64,000 bases of DNA from Malaya genurostris (lineage: Eukaryota > Arthropoda > Insecta > Diptera > Culicidae): assembly GCF_030247185.1 (NCBI RefSeq), contig NC_080572.1, forward strand, positions 40,339,383-40,403,382, given 5' to 3'. Positions 47,459 through 59,749 of the stretch are shown in pieces; within the stretch, counting starts at the first letter, position 1; every line of letters starts with the position of its first letter. Made by a program: the position numbers and the translations under genes. The notes beneath the pieces were generated by a model. It had not been told where the DNA came from. It made no database searches and saw only the letters and a list, made by a program, of their open reading frames with translations.

Positions 47459-47599
47459 GTTGATTGTTTACAAAGTACAGTCGATTTGCGGAATATCAAA
47501 AATCATAAGTGAAGCTGACAAAATTCCCGACACGTGGGCGCCAAGGACTTACAAATCCGTCCACCAGGAGCGCCACAATATGAGCAAAAGTTTGTTCCA

Positions 47600-47765
47600 A
47601 TTCTAAATGAAGCAAGCTTTACATTGACATTACGAGACCAATACATATACTTGCTCATGAAAACATTGAATTTATTATTATCTTGTTTTGGAGCATCTAT
47701 ATTAAAATCCCCCAAAACTATCGGCGGCGTATTTTTACGAGAACATAAAATTGGGAGAATATTAA
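47600..47765 (-). pseudogene. Non-LTR retrotransposon endonuclease fragment
   Basis: On the minus strand the frame reads GDFNIDAPKQDNNKFNVFMS. GDFN is the conserved catalytic-core motif of the APE-type endonuclease domain of non-LTR retrotransposons, which nicks the target before reverse transcription. Only about 50 residues are left; similarity ends near GTNFC, where unrelated sequence (GCTCATATTGTGGCGCTCC) begins, probably flank of the neighbouring DD37E transposon. Confidence 0.7.
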
Positions 47766-47885
47766 ATTAAAAAATCAATCGCAAAGAAACATGAAATCTT
47801 TTTAGAAAAAAAAACACTTTTTTAACAAATTTGGATTTTTAGCGGTGTTAAGAAATTTTTTCCTTTCGTAATATTCAAATCTGTA

Positions 47886-48660
47886 AGGGAGACCGAGGCT
47901 GGTTGGCCGAGTTTTGGTTTCGGAATTTATGTTCTCATTCTGGTTAGACTTTTTGATAAGCTGTTTACGCACTCTTGTAGGTACATCTTTTGAGCACTTT
48001 AGTGAATTTTTTCGTTACTCAAGGCCGGGGTAGGTTGGCCGAGTATGATGAAATATGTGAAACACGTCAAATGCGTCAATGGAAACAAGTTACTGCACAA
48101 CCAAAAGTTTGTTAATTTTTTAAATTATTTTAGATTTGGTTGGTTTGCATAACCTGTTTAAAGCTCTCGCTGCTTTTTTTCTCCGCTAGTATACGGTTAC
48201 ATTTGTTTACATTTTTTCCTTCTCTAATGCTGCTCTTATCGAGGAATCTGTAAAAATTGGGGTTGATTGACGTTTGCGACCTTGTTGCTTGTTAGAATCA
48301 GTTCGTGTACTCGCCTTGGGGAGAGGTCTTACGTCTTCAAGAAGAACTGCATCTGCTTGGCTTTTAAACAATATCGCGAAAGTGTTCGCACGGAACTATT
48401 AAAATAATTTGCCACTGTGACAATTTTAATTTTTGCAGATCAAAGACCTGCAATAGCTTCATCTTTTCGAACAACGTTTTGCCTATCGTGGATTTTCGTT
48501 GGTACGTCCTCATTTTCTGCGCAAATCAATCTGAAAACCATATGTTCTAAATTTGACATTTTTCACATTTTTTTGGTGTTTTGATACATTTTACTTATCA
48601 TTATGAAATTTTATATCTAGCGTCGGTAGCCAGACCGACCTTCGGAGAAAAGTCAGTAAC
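47886..48660 (-). mobile_element. pogo/Tigger-like DNA transposon remnant
   Basis: On the minus strand from ATG 48513: MRTYQRKSTIGKTLFEKMK, then in a shifted frame KIKIVTVANYF and VRTLSRYCLKAKQM. This pattern is the N-terminal helix-turn-helix of pogo/Tigger transposases. The far end has CCGAGGCTGGTTGGCCGAGT at 47889 and, 140 bases on, GGGGTAGGTTGGCCGAGTA. The catalytic domain is deleted. The outer edge near 48660 is uncertain. Confidence 0.55.
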
Positions 48661-48944
48661 ACTTCCTTCGTGTCCAATGGTCCAAAATAAAAAGAGGACG
48701 AGTCGTCTTCGTTAGCGACCGGCGTAGTAGGCTAGCTCAGTTGGAATCATGAGAATAAAAAAAAAGCGAGAGAGAATCGAGCAGATATCACTCCTCATAA
48801 GTAAACCGTAGTAACTCGTAGTAAGTAATATGTATGAGGGAATAATAATACCGAGCGAATAGATGTACATGCAAATTAATTAACTATCCAAACAACACTT
48901 ATAATCACCAATATTAGCGTAACATCTAAGTTCACTCAGAAAAC
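48661..48944. other. Spacer
   Basis: Nothing recognised. Confidence 0.35.
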
Positions 48945-49690
48945 TTGTTTCAATCCACCTAGTGGTGTAATGATGCTTTTCTCATATCAATCATACTATC
49001 ATACATAATACTGTGGTATTCTTCAAAACAATTTTCTTCGATTCTTGAGAGAATAACCGATATCAGTTTGTTTGGCCATCTACTGACAAAAACTATCAAT
49101 TGGAAGATTTGAGGTCGATTTAGCCGTCATTTCAGGATCGGGAGGTCGGATCCGGATTAAATTCACTGGACCTTTCATTTGAACCTAAGTTTGTGAAAAT
49201 CGGTCGCGCTATCTATGAGAAATGTTAGAACGAATATTTTCATTTTTTGCACGTCGAAGCCGGAAATTCGATCCGATTGAAATTTAAGAATTTAGTATGG
49301 GACTTAAAAGGCTTTCATTTGAATCTAAGTTTGTGAAAACCGGTTTGGCCATCTCCGAAAAAAGTTGGTGCATTTATTTTCACAATTTTTTTACATTTTA
49401 CCCCATAACTCCGGAACTGGAAGTCATATCCAAATGAAATTTAGGAATTTAGTATGGGACCTGAAGAGGCCGATACAGTTGTACAGCAGCAGATATTTTG
49501 ATCTCTTTCTCAGAACGCGTTCTGATTGGCTGGTGCTGTCATGGGTCAAATCAGTGTACTATTGAAACACTTCAATGTTGTTGCAATACACGTTCAAGTT
49601 GAAAAATTTCGAATCTATTGGTAGTTAGATTATATAAATCATTCTATTGATCACTGAGCTATGATCTTTCAAAATATGAGAAAGGCAAAC
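48945..49690 (-). mobile_element. Family A element, copy 8, reverse orientation
   Basis: Begins CAATCCACCTAGTGGTGTAA and ends ATATGAGAAAGGCAAAC. It holds three reverse modules (TAAGTTTGTGAAAATCGGTC at 49182, TAAGTTTGTGAAAACCGGTT at 49326, ACTCCGGAACTGGAAGTC at 49407). Closely similar in arrangement to copy 5. Confidence 0.8.
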
Positions 49691-52039
49691 GCGCGTCATG
49701 AGATTCCCTCTTTGATACCAAATATTCCTGAAAAGTTTAATTATGAATTATTTGAGAATATGTCATACAACTGAAAATTTTACCATAAAGTTATGATCAT
49801 ATTCCCGATGGCATTTAGCAAAAATTGTATTGATACGTTAGATGCAACAAGAGATATTCTCGATCAAAAAATTATAACTCTCTCAGAGTTTAAATTTCGA
49901 AAAGTAGGTCGTATTAACGACAATAATCAGTATTCATTGAAATTGATCATTCCTGTGCAATCTTTTGTAGTCGACTGTATCGATTTGATGACGGCTTGGA
50001 CAGGAGTTCGAGTGGTTACGTGAACTGATCTTCATCGATCATTTTTAGACGCCGAATCGCCGGCGACGCCTCTTTTTAAAAGGAAACCGAAACATTTTAT
50101 ATACCGAAATCGGTTTCAATTCGAGCTGCTGTAGGATAGAAGCAATCAAAACAGAGCGAAACTGACGAAAATTAGTATAAGAGACTAGCGTTGGAAACCA
50201 TAAACAGCTCCGAAAGCATATCGTAACTTTACATTGGTAGAAGAGGAGGCTTGCTGTCATTCAGCTTTGCTTGAGTTGATCATTTCTTCCAATCATCGCA
50301 ATATACCTTTGTCGGACATTTAAAACGTGCTTCGTTAAATCCGAACCTGCAGCAACCACGAAACGTGCGAAAGAAACGTTTTCCGCTCATTGCGTCGTTT
50401 TCTGCCTTCAGACACGCAAAGCTCAGCTGCTGATATTTTTTCTGGTTTGGAGCTTTTTTCATTCATTCGACACAACATCAAGCCAACCAGTAGAAATAAA
50501 TATCCATTAGTTCGCAGCAACCACCCAAGCTAATTCATCGACAAAGCAGCATCCGACCTCGCCCATCAAATGACTTAATATACTTGCGGACACGGAATCA
50601 GAGCATATGTTGCGATAATTTTACTGAAACAATTTAGGAAAATGCTTCAGCGGTGACCATGATCTGCTTGACCAGGGTCACGGTGATGTCGTCATCTTTT
50701 CGATATATTTTCCTCATAATGAAAAGAGGAAAGATAAAAATAGACCAGTGACAGGTACTGATTGCGCAACCTATTCCTTTGCGCCGTCACTGGAAGCATT
50801 CAGTTTTATAATCACAAATGAAATGATTCTTTTTTCTCCTCAATTTCTGTCTATAAACGATGGCAACTCTTTCAGCAAGCGCTCGAACAAACGCACCGGC
50901 GATATCGAACAGCCATTAGCAAGCAGCCTCGTAAAATATATCGGTGATCAGTGATCTAATGGCGAAGAGATTCGCACCAGGCAAAACCATCGTTGGGTGA
51001 GGACCGAGTAAACGCCGCACCATTCGAAAGGGTTCAAATGATGAAATACGCTTCTGTACGTAAACAAGCCCATCTACGACACTTTTTTTTTAAAGATTTT
51101 GAACCACGCTTGTGACTTGCAAGCATGAATGGAATTTAAATTGGTTCGAACAATACGGATATTTATGCATATCCTTCACTCCACCGATGACAGCATTCAA
51201 CGGTTGGCAACTAGATGTCGAATGGTATTTCCATCTCTCAGCCCTAGCGTTGTTCCAGTTGTCGCTGTTGTTGCGCAAAAAGCACCTGTTCAATTATGAG
51301 CAGGTCAAATGGTCATTGGCACTGACAGGTGGACGTTTTATAATCTTTGGGCTGGTTATGTCTTGTTAGGTTCAGGCAACAACAATTTGTAAGGTTCATA
51401 GTTTAAAGCTCGATATGGTGCACAGAAGGAGTAAGGTCCTGAGCACATAAACAAACTGTCATGATCTTAGGATACTTTTTGTCGTTTTCGGGAGTTTCAT
51501 CGAACAAATAGTTTTCACAAAACTGAGGTAGGTTCGCACTTAGCAACGGGAGGTGCGAGTAAACCCGATATAAGAATCACAATCGAAACTGGCTAGATTT
51601 TCAATTCAATGCCGTTGAAACTAGGTACGAAACTGGCTTGAAACAAACGTTCTGACAGCAGTTAGGGTGAAAACTGGGTTAGGTTTGGCATCAAGCGAGA
51701 ACGACATTAGAGTCAACAGGATCGTTACGCTAACCGAGCAAAAGTCAATGTCAAATGCAACAGCAGAATGTAGTGTACAGCATCAGAAAAATCAAACCTT
51801 TTCATTCTACTAGAAAACTCGATATCCGGTTTGAATGGACTGAATAGCCGGTATCAGAAAGTTAAAACACACTTCAAGCTCGATAGAAAACTTGCGTTAT
51901 TTATTTCATCATTTATTCTTACGATGCATTTCGCGTCAACTCGAACAAGTTTTGGCAGCATCCTCTCAGATTTGAATGAAACTTTCTGGACATGCAGACT
52001 TTGTCACAGAATTTCGGTAAAAAATAAACAATTCATATC
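49691..52039. other. Low-copy DNA, no gene recognised
   Basis: Frames at 49793-50023 and 51112-51369 (plus) are the longest here; I recognise neither. 50270-51050 is less AT-rich. A short hairpin CGGTGACC ... GGTCACGG lies at 50652-50684. Confidence 0.35.
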
Positions 52040-52660
52040 TTGATCTTCTTTTTACAAACTGAACCGATGACTTCACCAAATCTACTCTGGAAAAATGTAG
52101 CATTTCACACAGAAATTGGATACTCCATCTTTTACAGAATACGAGGATGTGCCACAATGCCAGAATACCACAAAACAAATTTTGAAGAAGCAAAAAGTAG
52201 ACTAAGTACAATAAACCGGCAAAATATATTCAGCATAGAATTAAACGTCAATCAAAAAATGGAGAATTTTTATCTATTTATTTACAGCCTAATTTCGGAA
52301 ATTGTACCAGTAAAAATAGGAAGAAGAAGTAACAACAGTAAATTGTCTGTGTGGTTCAATCCGCAACTGAAAAACATGAAAAATAGAAAACACAAAACAC
52401 ATAAGACATATAGGAAAGATAAAAGTGTTATTAATCTATAAAACTACCTCGAAATTTACAATGATCTGAAAATAGCAATCCTTGTCGAATGTGTCGAATT
52501 ACACATAAAAAAATAAAACTCTAAAGTTGAAAGCGTAATCAAGAAACATCCAAAAACTTTCTTTGGCAATGTTAGAACAAAACTGAAGAATAACAACTTT
52601 CCTTCCCAAATGGAACCACTGGAAATAATAGCACTGAAATTTGCAAAGTTAACATACAGA
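52040..52660 (+). pseudogene. Non-LTR retrotransposon ORF2 fragment, endonuclease-RT linker
   Basis: Residues YHKTNFEEAKSRLSTINRQN, ENFYLFIYSLISEIVPVKIG and LSVWFNPQLKNMKNRKHKTH are the typical linker between endonuclease and reverse transcriptase in Jockey/CR1-like ORF2. Past the stop at 52439 the shifted frames give NYLEIYNDLKIAIL and VIKKHPKTFFGNVRTKLKNN, the next blocks of the same linker. Both catalytic domains are absent. It is an isolated, inactive piece. Confidence 0.75.
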
Positions 52661-53040
52661 AAAGTGGTCAGGTTTTGAACATTTACAGCTCAGTCATTTT
52701 TATTTCGATTCATAATATTATTTCACCAACTGATTGGAAATATTTCTGTGCATCGATTTGAATGGATATTGCCACGTATTTTCATGTGCATATGAATGAA
52801 ATTGTTAACAATAGCAAGCAGTACCTTATTTTGCCTGCTAAGCATCTAAATATTATGCTGGATTACTGACTTTCCTTAACGGAGACTATGGTTTTGAATG
52901 AGTAAGTGGCATATCAGTTGGGAAGCATCGCTTTGATTGGTCATCAAAGAATCGAATCTATAAATATAAGCGACATTACAGCTTATATTTCAATCGTTCG
53001 TCATCTAACACTCGATGTGGATAGACGAATAACCTGCTAC
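52661..53040. other. AT-rich spacer
   Basis: Nothing recognised. Confidence 0.35.
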
Positions 53041-54425
53041 GACAAATTTCGCCTACCTACCCACGCTATGCGTAAAACGCGCCATAGATCCGGGAATGAT
53101 GCTAAGCGTCTGAAGCCAAATGATGTACAGGTAAACGACCGTTTGCTGAGTAACAACCAATACGCTGAACTGTCAGTTGATGTCGAAGAGGAACTGTAGA
53201 AGAAGGACAAAATGCCGCCTTTCTACCTGAAGGGCTTCCCACCTAATCTACACTCGGATTTCAACACGCTGATCAGCAAAGGACTACAGGCAACATATGT
53301 ACTGAAGGCTACAAAATAACTGTTCCGGCTTTGAACCACCACAAAGCAGTGGAATGTTACCTGAAGCAGACAAAAGCGGAATACTTCACACACGACATTG
53401 CCGCGAACAAACCTATGAAGGTTGTACTTCGAGGACTACCCGACATGATATAAGCCGAACTAAAGCAGTCACTGTCGGCGGTTGGACTAAAGCCTGTGGT
53501 GGTGTTTAAAATGAAACGACACAACACGGACAATCGAAAGTATCAAGATCAACTATACTTGATTCATCTGGAGAAAGGCTCCATCACCATGAGTCAACTG
53601 AAAACGATAAAATCGTTGTTTCATATAATCATCGAATGGCAAAAGTATAAACCGGTACACCGGGATGTCACGCAGTGCACGAACTGTTTGAACTACAGCC
53701 ATGGAGCGAGGAATTGCCACATGAAAAGTCGATGCGGGAAATGTGCCGAAGCCCACAATACCAACGATTGCCTACTAGATGACATCGCAGTGAAATGTGT
53801 GAACTGTGATGGCGACCATCCATCCATGCGCAAATCGTGTCCCAAACGTGCTGAGTTCACAAAAATTCGACAACAGGCGTCTCGTAAACAATCAATGCGC
53901 AAGAATGTCCCACAAAAGGATGAAACTAATTTCCCACGGCTCCCACCGAAGAGGGATATTCCAAATTTACCGCCACTTCCTCACAGCAAACCAAAAGATT
54001 CAGCCGCTGGATCACAAAAAGGTTCTTCTTCCAAAATCTCTCCTGGATGGGGCAACAAAGGATGACTCTGGTGACTAATTCTCTGCTGAACAACTGATCG
54101 TCATTTTTGAAACAATGACAGCAAAACTACGAAACTGCAGAACGCGGTTAGATCAAAACAACGCATTAGGCAAATTCATCATCGAATATGCAATATAATG
54201 AGTTGGTTGTAGTAAATTGGAATGCTTGAATGGAGCAAAACTGCTGAATTGGCCGATTTTCTTCAAGAGAAGAATGCCGATATTGCTATTTTAACTGAAA
54301 CTCATCCTCAACCTGAAATTTCTATTTTGCTTTCAAATTACAGAATTTAGAGGCTCGACAGAACAACTACCAAATGAGGGGGAGTTGTCATAGCATTCAA
54401 TAAAAACAGCTAATACATGCTGCGA
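53041..54425 (+). pseudogene. Jockey-clade retrotransposon: ORF1 and start of ORF2
   Basis: ORF1 (gag-like RNA-binding protein) runs from about 53041 to the TGA at 54063-54065. First come AELSVDVEEEL, a stop at 53197, then KKDKMPPFYLKGFPPNLHSD. After a frameshift near 53300 the frame reads ITVPALNHHKAVECYLKQTK and VVLRGLPDMI, then a stop near 53451. The open part 53496-54065 has three zinc knuckles: Cx2Cx4Hx4C (residues 61-74), Cx2Cx3Hx4C (80-92) and Cx2Cx3Hx6C (101-115), then a proline- and lysine-rich tail. From about 54185, ORF2 begins: ELADFLQEKNADIAILTETH is the N-terminus of the APE endonuclease. Similarity stops after GGVVIAFNKN near 54410. Two stops and a frameshift break ORF1. Confidence 0.85.
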
Positions 54426-55956
54426 TGAATAATAATTATAATAAGAAAAACATGCCCAATCTTTGTGCTTGCTATGCAGCTGATTAATATTACCCTATTT
54501 AGCTTGAATATCATACACAGAAACAACAGGAGTGCAGGATTTTGCTACACCAATTCAAACGCATCATTAGAACTTTGAATCTAAGTTCGTGATAATCGAT
54601 CGCTACCAGTTTCACTATAATTTTAAATTTTTACATCGTGATTCAAATGAGCGACAACAAAAAAAATTCTGCGACCTAATACACATATTCAAGTTAACAT
54701 GAATAGACATGAATGAAACAATTATTTTTAAAGCTTTTTATAAAAAAAATCCCTGTGTGTGATACTGTTTGAAACATAGCAGAGTTCAAAAAGTGATTGA
54801 GCGTTATATGAATAGCTAATAAGTGCAACTTATCGTCGAAACCCTTCAAGTTTTTTTATATCGTTTGTTTATATCCGGCTTTAACCTAATTTTGGTCGTT
54901 CGCCGGGTCGGCCCCTTTAAGTAGTTTTGAATACGAAAACCGAATTAATTCAATGGTGTGCCAAAACCGGACTAGAGCTTTCCAGAGCAGAAAACGTTTA
55001 GAGTCAATTTAGTGCAACAACCGAGAAAAAAATCTTTGAATGGGATATCCGGATAAAATCTTAGCCGGTACTTTCAGAGCAAATTGTTGCATGGAAACTT
55101 TCTACGTGTTTCCTTTGCCTGGGGATTCATTCCACATTTTGAATGTTATGTATTTTATCTAACAGATTCAAAATAGTAGGCTGTATTAATTAAAAGCAAG
55201 CGCTTGCAACCCACTATTTAACCTATAAGCTGTTTGAGATCTAAAAGATTTATGAATACTGGATATTGATGACGAACCTTTTAATCTTATTGTATAGAAA
55301 TTAAATATTTTTATCTTGACGAATTAAGTTCGATAATATATGTCTATTAAAATATTTTTCGGGATCAAAATTCAAGTGTAAAAAATGAAACCAATTATCG
55401 TTATTATCAGGTTCGAAAAGAAGTTTAATATAATTGAAATTCCCAACGAGATTACTATATTTAATTCCAGACCGTATTTGAATAGTTTTTATGTATGACC
55501 ATGCAAACAATTTTGAATTAATGTCAAGGTGATGTTGAGCAAGATCGCACAAGGATTTTCGGGAAGCAGATAAAAAGGTTTAGAATGATTGAACAGTTAC
55601 AGATACCTTTCCCCGCTTTTGAAAACCTAATTATTAACAATTGTGCCGTACGCCAAGGAAAGTAATTAAACATGTCGCGGAGAACACTGCCAAGAAATGT
55701 AGGGTTTAATATTCTTAAAAATTGTATAAATTTCATTGAACTGAAGCACTCGTACCTCGTTCTTGGCTAAATGCGCCGAGAGCGAACGAAGCGTTGTACA
55801 ATTGATTTCTGTACATAAATGCACGAACGAGTTTTTGTGAGAGCAGCTAAAGCCCTTCGCCTGCGCATGGTTGTCTTCTGAGAATGAGAACAAATTTGTC
55901 TCAGCGCAATAAAAAGAGCGCATAAGCTGGAAAATTGTGATCATTGCAGCAAAAAC
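54426..55956. other. Spacer between retrotransposon relics
   Basis: 54560-54600 has TTTGAATCTAAGTTCGTGAT, a trace of a reverse family A module. Two overlapping minus-strand frames (55301-55552 and 55524-55736) might be one frameshifted ORF, but I recognise no family. Confidence 0.35.
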
Positions 55957-56690
55957 TTGGGACATTCAAGATCTCAAAAACTTGTTCCATCAGACGAATG
56001 CCGAACACGATTCAGTGATGAGGTCATCCAATGGTACGACGAAGTTATCTATCTAGGACTCACCTTTGACAGACATCTGATATTCAGGTCTCATGTTGAC
56101 AAAATCGTTCAAAAATGCAGTATACTCATTAGGTCTCTGTATCCACTGATTTTTAGAACATCTAGACTGTGCCTGAAGAATCAGATGGCTGCCTATAAAC
56201 AAAGCATCTACCCTGCAATTGAATACGCAGTTCCTGTTTGGCAAAGCTGTGCACGAACGCACAAACTCTTTCTTCAGCGCATTCAAAGTCAGATCTGAAA
56301 GATGATTCTAAATCTGCCCCCTTGGACAAGGACTAGTGAAGTACATGAGATGCCCTCCCTGGGTATACTAGAACAAAAGTTCGAACAACACTGCACGAAA
56401 TTTGGAGAGAGGTGCTCAATCTCTGTAATACAAATAATTCAAAATTTGTACATATTATTTTGGGGATAGTTATAAGTAGGTATATATTTTATTAATAATT
56501 AAAATAAATATCATGATTAAACATTAGTATGTAAAACAAGAGTAACTAAAACACCTATGATTAATAACGAATCGTATGAACAACAAAGATGAAAGGCCAA
56601 AGGGTCAAAACACTTGTACTGTAAAACGTTGATGTTATACACAAAAATAAGATTAATAAAAATAAATTTATGCAAAAAAAAATTATATTT
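55957..56690 (+). pseudogene. Jockey-clade ORF2 C-terminus and 3' UTR
   Basis: YLGLTFDRHLIFRSHVDKIV starts the thumb-region homology. It continues with CSILIRSLYPLIFRTSRLCL and YPAIEYAVPVWQSCARTHKL, the standard C-terminal region of Jockey-clade ORF2. A TGA at 56296-56298 interrupts, then KMILNLPPWTRTSEVHEMPS and LEQKFEQHCTKF follow to about 56470. An AT-rich tail with repeated AATAAA-like words and A9 near 56680 looks like the 3' UTR and its poly(A). The polymerase core is missing, so this is a 5'-truncated insertion. It need not belong to the same element as the ORF1 at 53 kb. Confidence 0.8.
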
Positions 56691-57109
56691 CAGTCTCACA
56701 CGAAATATGCAAGGAGAAGGTTGTTACCAGGCAGCATACGTCACGAGAAGCGATACAAAACTATTGCATGCTCTGACAGGCTTGCTTTGGGGTCATGCTT
56801 ATACCTCGTAGAATGAATGTCTACAAGGGGGGAGGGGAGGCTTTGAGCAAAGTCTACGTAGTTTCATTTTTTTATTTTCAAAAATAAAATTACGAAAGTC
56901 AGTCAACCAAGCCAAGATAATGTTTTATCTGCTTAGACAAGACAGATTCGAAAAACGGTAAATGTCTGACATTGCGGAAGTGCAAACTTGCGAAAACTCA
57001 GTTCGCTTTCACATCTCATCCAAGTCAGTCGATATAACAAAACCGCTTACGTTCGGGACAGAAGAATCCAAGTACAGTATTGTGTAGTGAACAATAGAAC
57101 GACCTCGAA
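56691..57109. other. Probable 5' UTR of the following element
   Basis: GACAGAAGAATCCAAGTACA and GTGTAGTGAACAATAGAACG directly precede the gag-like start codon. A G-rich tract GGGGGGAGGGGAGG lies at 56827. No gene. Confidence 0.35.
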
Positions 57110-58190
57110 ATGAGTGAACCAAACGAACAAAAGCTACCGCCGACACGAAAGAATACAATTGTTGTTGACTTCAGGCAGTGCAAAATTCGACCTTCGATAC
57201 GAGAACTTGAAGGTTTGCTTAAGAAGCAAATGCATCTTGACATTAAACTTGTGCATTTACTTCAATGCAATAAGACCAATATTGTTGTTTATATCCAGTT
57301 CTATAAAGAGTTGGATGCAATTCAATTCCCAAAGACAATAACAATGTGCACTATGTGGAGCACGAAAATATTAAGTACAATATTCTAAAATATATGGATG
57401 ATAGTGCTATAGAAGTGCGTGTGCATGATCTTCCCTCAAGCGTCACCGATCCTTATATTCGCAAAACTATGCCCCAATACGGAGAGATCCTCTCTATCGA
57501 AAAAGAAAAGTGGAAGAACTTTTTCCCCGGTATTCTAAATGCGCTTGAGGAGACCTATACATTCTTATGTGACTTTCGGTCAGGATAAATGAATTCCGAG
57601 CAAATCACTTGTTACCTATGACAACCAGATGGCCACATGTCAATATAGCCAAAAAGCTGTTCACTACGCTAAGCCATGTGATAAACTGGACAAGGAGACA
57701 ACTACACCAAAGGACAACGGTGCTTCCTTCACACCAACCCCAAGCATCCCCAGTTCACCTGTGACAGCCACCAACAACAATGAAGCATCCCCTTCAATGA
57801 AACGATCAGTATCCCCTATAGAACAATGTACACCAGCTGCAGTTAACAACTTACCCTCCAACCAACCAGCAACTGCAGCCAATGTACAACAAGGCGCATC
57901 TACAGCAACTCTCAACGAGCCCAAGACTACGATCAACAAGGAAAACGAAAAGAAAACGGAAATCACACACAACACAGACGATTAGGCAATGGATGATGAG
58001 ATAAGCCGCGGACGAAGTGATCCCCGATCCTCGTTGGATGAAGAAGGAAACTTATCTCCCCCTAGAAAAAGGGTGACAACGATATAAAATAGCAACAAAA
58101 AATTTTTAAGTAACAAAACTGTAAGCCAATCGGTCACGTAAAGCTTTTACGCAAACGGCCAGAATAAAAATTTTGTTATAAAAAAAACTT
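57110..58190 (+). pseudogene. Gag-like ORF1 with its own A-rich 3' end
   Basis: Starts at ATG 57110 (MSEPNEQKLPPTRKN). Then RPSIRELEGLLKKQMHLDIK and VVYIQFYKELDAIQF; after a frameshift near 57340 HYVEHENIKYNILKYMDDSA, MPQYGEILSIEKEKWKNFFP; after another near 57560 VTYDNQMATCQYSQKAVHYA, where the zinc-binding cysteines and histidine of the family sit. A low-complexity T/N/P-rich tail follows. An in-frame TAG at 57983 is followed by GRSDPRSSLDEEGNLSPPRK up to TAA 58085-58087. About 100 bases later there is AATAAAAATTTTG and an A run, with no endonuclease or reverse transcriptase. So the copy looks like a gag-only, non-autonomous element, related to the antisense copy at 21.4-22.2 kb. Confidence 0.75.
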
Positions 58191-58510
58191 GCGAAAAATA
58201 TACTTCAGAGACAGAACTAAAGCCTTCAAGTAAAATTGTTCCTTTGAATCTCTTCACGAAGAAAACCCGTATTGTTTTCTATTGTTCATCTCGTAAAAAA
58301 AAAATCATTGTATCTGATTGCCGCCTGTGTATCTGTAATAACTGAGAATTGATGACATAACCGGCGAACGTCTTTCAAAGTTAAAAATGATATAACTCAA
58401 CTAACTTACAACACAAATGGTTCATTACTTTGCTCGCTTTGGGGCTTGTAGTACCGTCTTGTTGAAAAACAAATTTTATCTAGGCCACTTATTGAGTATT
58501 TCTAGTAACA
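58191..58510. other. Spacer
   Basis: Nothing recognised. Confidence 0.35.
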
Positions 58511-58511
58511 C

Positions 58512-58998
58512 TAAGGCTGTGGACCATCTCGCGAATTATTTTAACCTTAAGTTAAAATTTGACAGTCGAGCAGTTAGCAGTGTTTCGTTAATAAAAATAG
58601 CCCTGCTCGAGAGTATGGCTATTTTGGCAGTTCAATAGTTATTTTCTAATATTGAAAAAAAAACTTTCAAAACAAATAATAATTTTGAATCTTGAACAAA
58701 AATTACTTCAGTGCAACTTCTTTTATTTATACTTACAGTAAAAGAAAATACCCCATTTCAATACATTTTCAATACATTGTCGAACTCGAAGGTCTTACGT
58801 TCTTCTGTGGTGCTATCAATTACCACTTGTTATCCTTTCATTTTTAGTGCAAAATCAATCCAAATAGCTTTCCATCCGTCACACTTTGAAATGGGCCGTA
58901 GTTTTAGTTTAACTTGACTATTCGATAAAAATAATTCAATTGTAATGTCAAATTTTAACCAAAAGATAAAATTATTCGCGAAATTGTTCACAGCCTAA
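58512..58998. mobile_element. Family E MITE, intact copy with ~50-bp terminal inverted repeats
   Basis: The left end AGGCTGTGGACCATCTCGCG (58514) through TTAAAATTTGACA (58564) matches the reverse complement of 58946-58996 (AGGCTGTGAACAATTTCGCG ... TTAAAATTTGACA). TA or TAA flanks both ends, suggesting a Tc1/mariner-type insertion. The interior holds ACATTGTCGAACTCG and GTGCAAAATCAATCCAAATA, shared with the partial copy at 5.8-6.1 kb. The short frame at 58417-58638 is not a gene. Confidence 0.75.
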
Positions 58999-59749
58999 GT
59001 GCACATACTTTAAATTTTTCAATCATGATGACACTATTTGTCAATGAAAATAGATTTAACAAAATCATAGTCTACGTAGACTTTCCAAAGAAGGGGTTAT
59101 TGGAAAACTCTACGAAAGTCTACGAGGACGGACGGGGAGGAGAGTAAAAAAGTTCCAAATTTTGGTCTATGTGGTTTTTGAACTGTCCCTTTGATCAAGC
59201 GTAATTTTCTCGCATTCGTTTGTTGACTTTGGTAAGCTAAGGAATTGGAAAACGTAAAAATAGCGCTTGTATTTTAAATATTAGTTTCCAATTTTTATTG
59301 CATAACACGTTTTATTAGGAAAATATTTTTATAGCTTTCATCAGAATCGCATACTGATATAGCCATACTTGAAGCTATAAAAATAATTGCATACAAGTGA
59401 AACTCGAATCGAAATTTGATGTCAATGTTTAAATACCCAAACTAGCATAAATATCCCCTTTTTCTAGGGGGAGATAAGTTTCCTATACATTTACATACAT
59501 ACATTTCGGCTGCTGTAATAATTTCGTCTTATACAAAACAAATACAAATTATGGCCAACAGTGTATTTTCTTGGCTCACATGTCCGGTGTTCTTCGACCT
59601 GTTACACAAAAAATCAATGGTTTGCGCTGTGAAACTCGTACAAATCGATACACAATTATCTATATTTGAGTATTATGACGACTGATTATGTTATAATATT
59701 ATAATTATAATACAGGTCATAGAAATTATCAGTCATTCAAATTTTTTGA
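58999..59749. other. Spacer
   Basis: Nothing recognised. Confidence 0.35.

Noticed and set aside
57664..57975. A 103-residue minus-strand frame
   Set aside because: It mirrors the low-complexity tail of the gag-like ORF on the plus strand.
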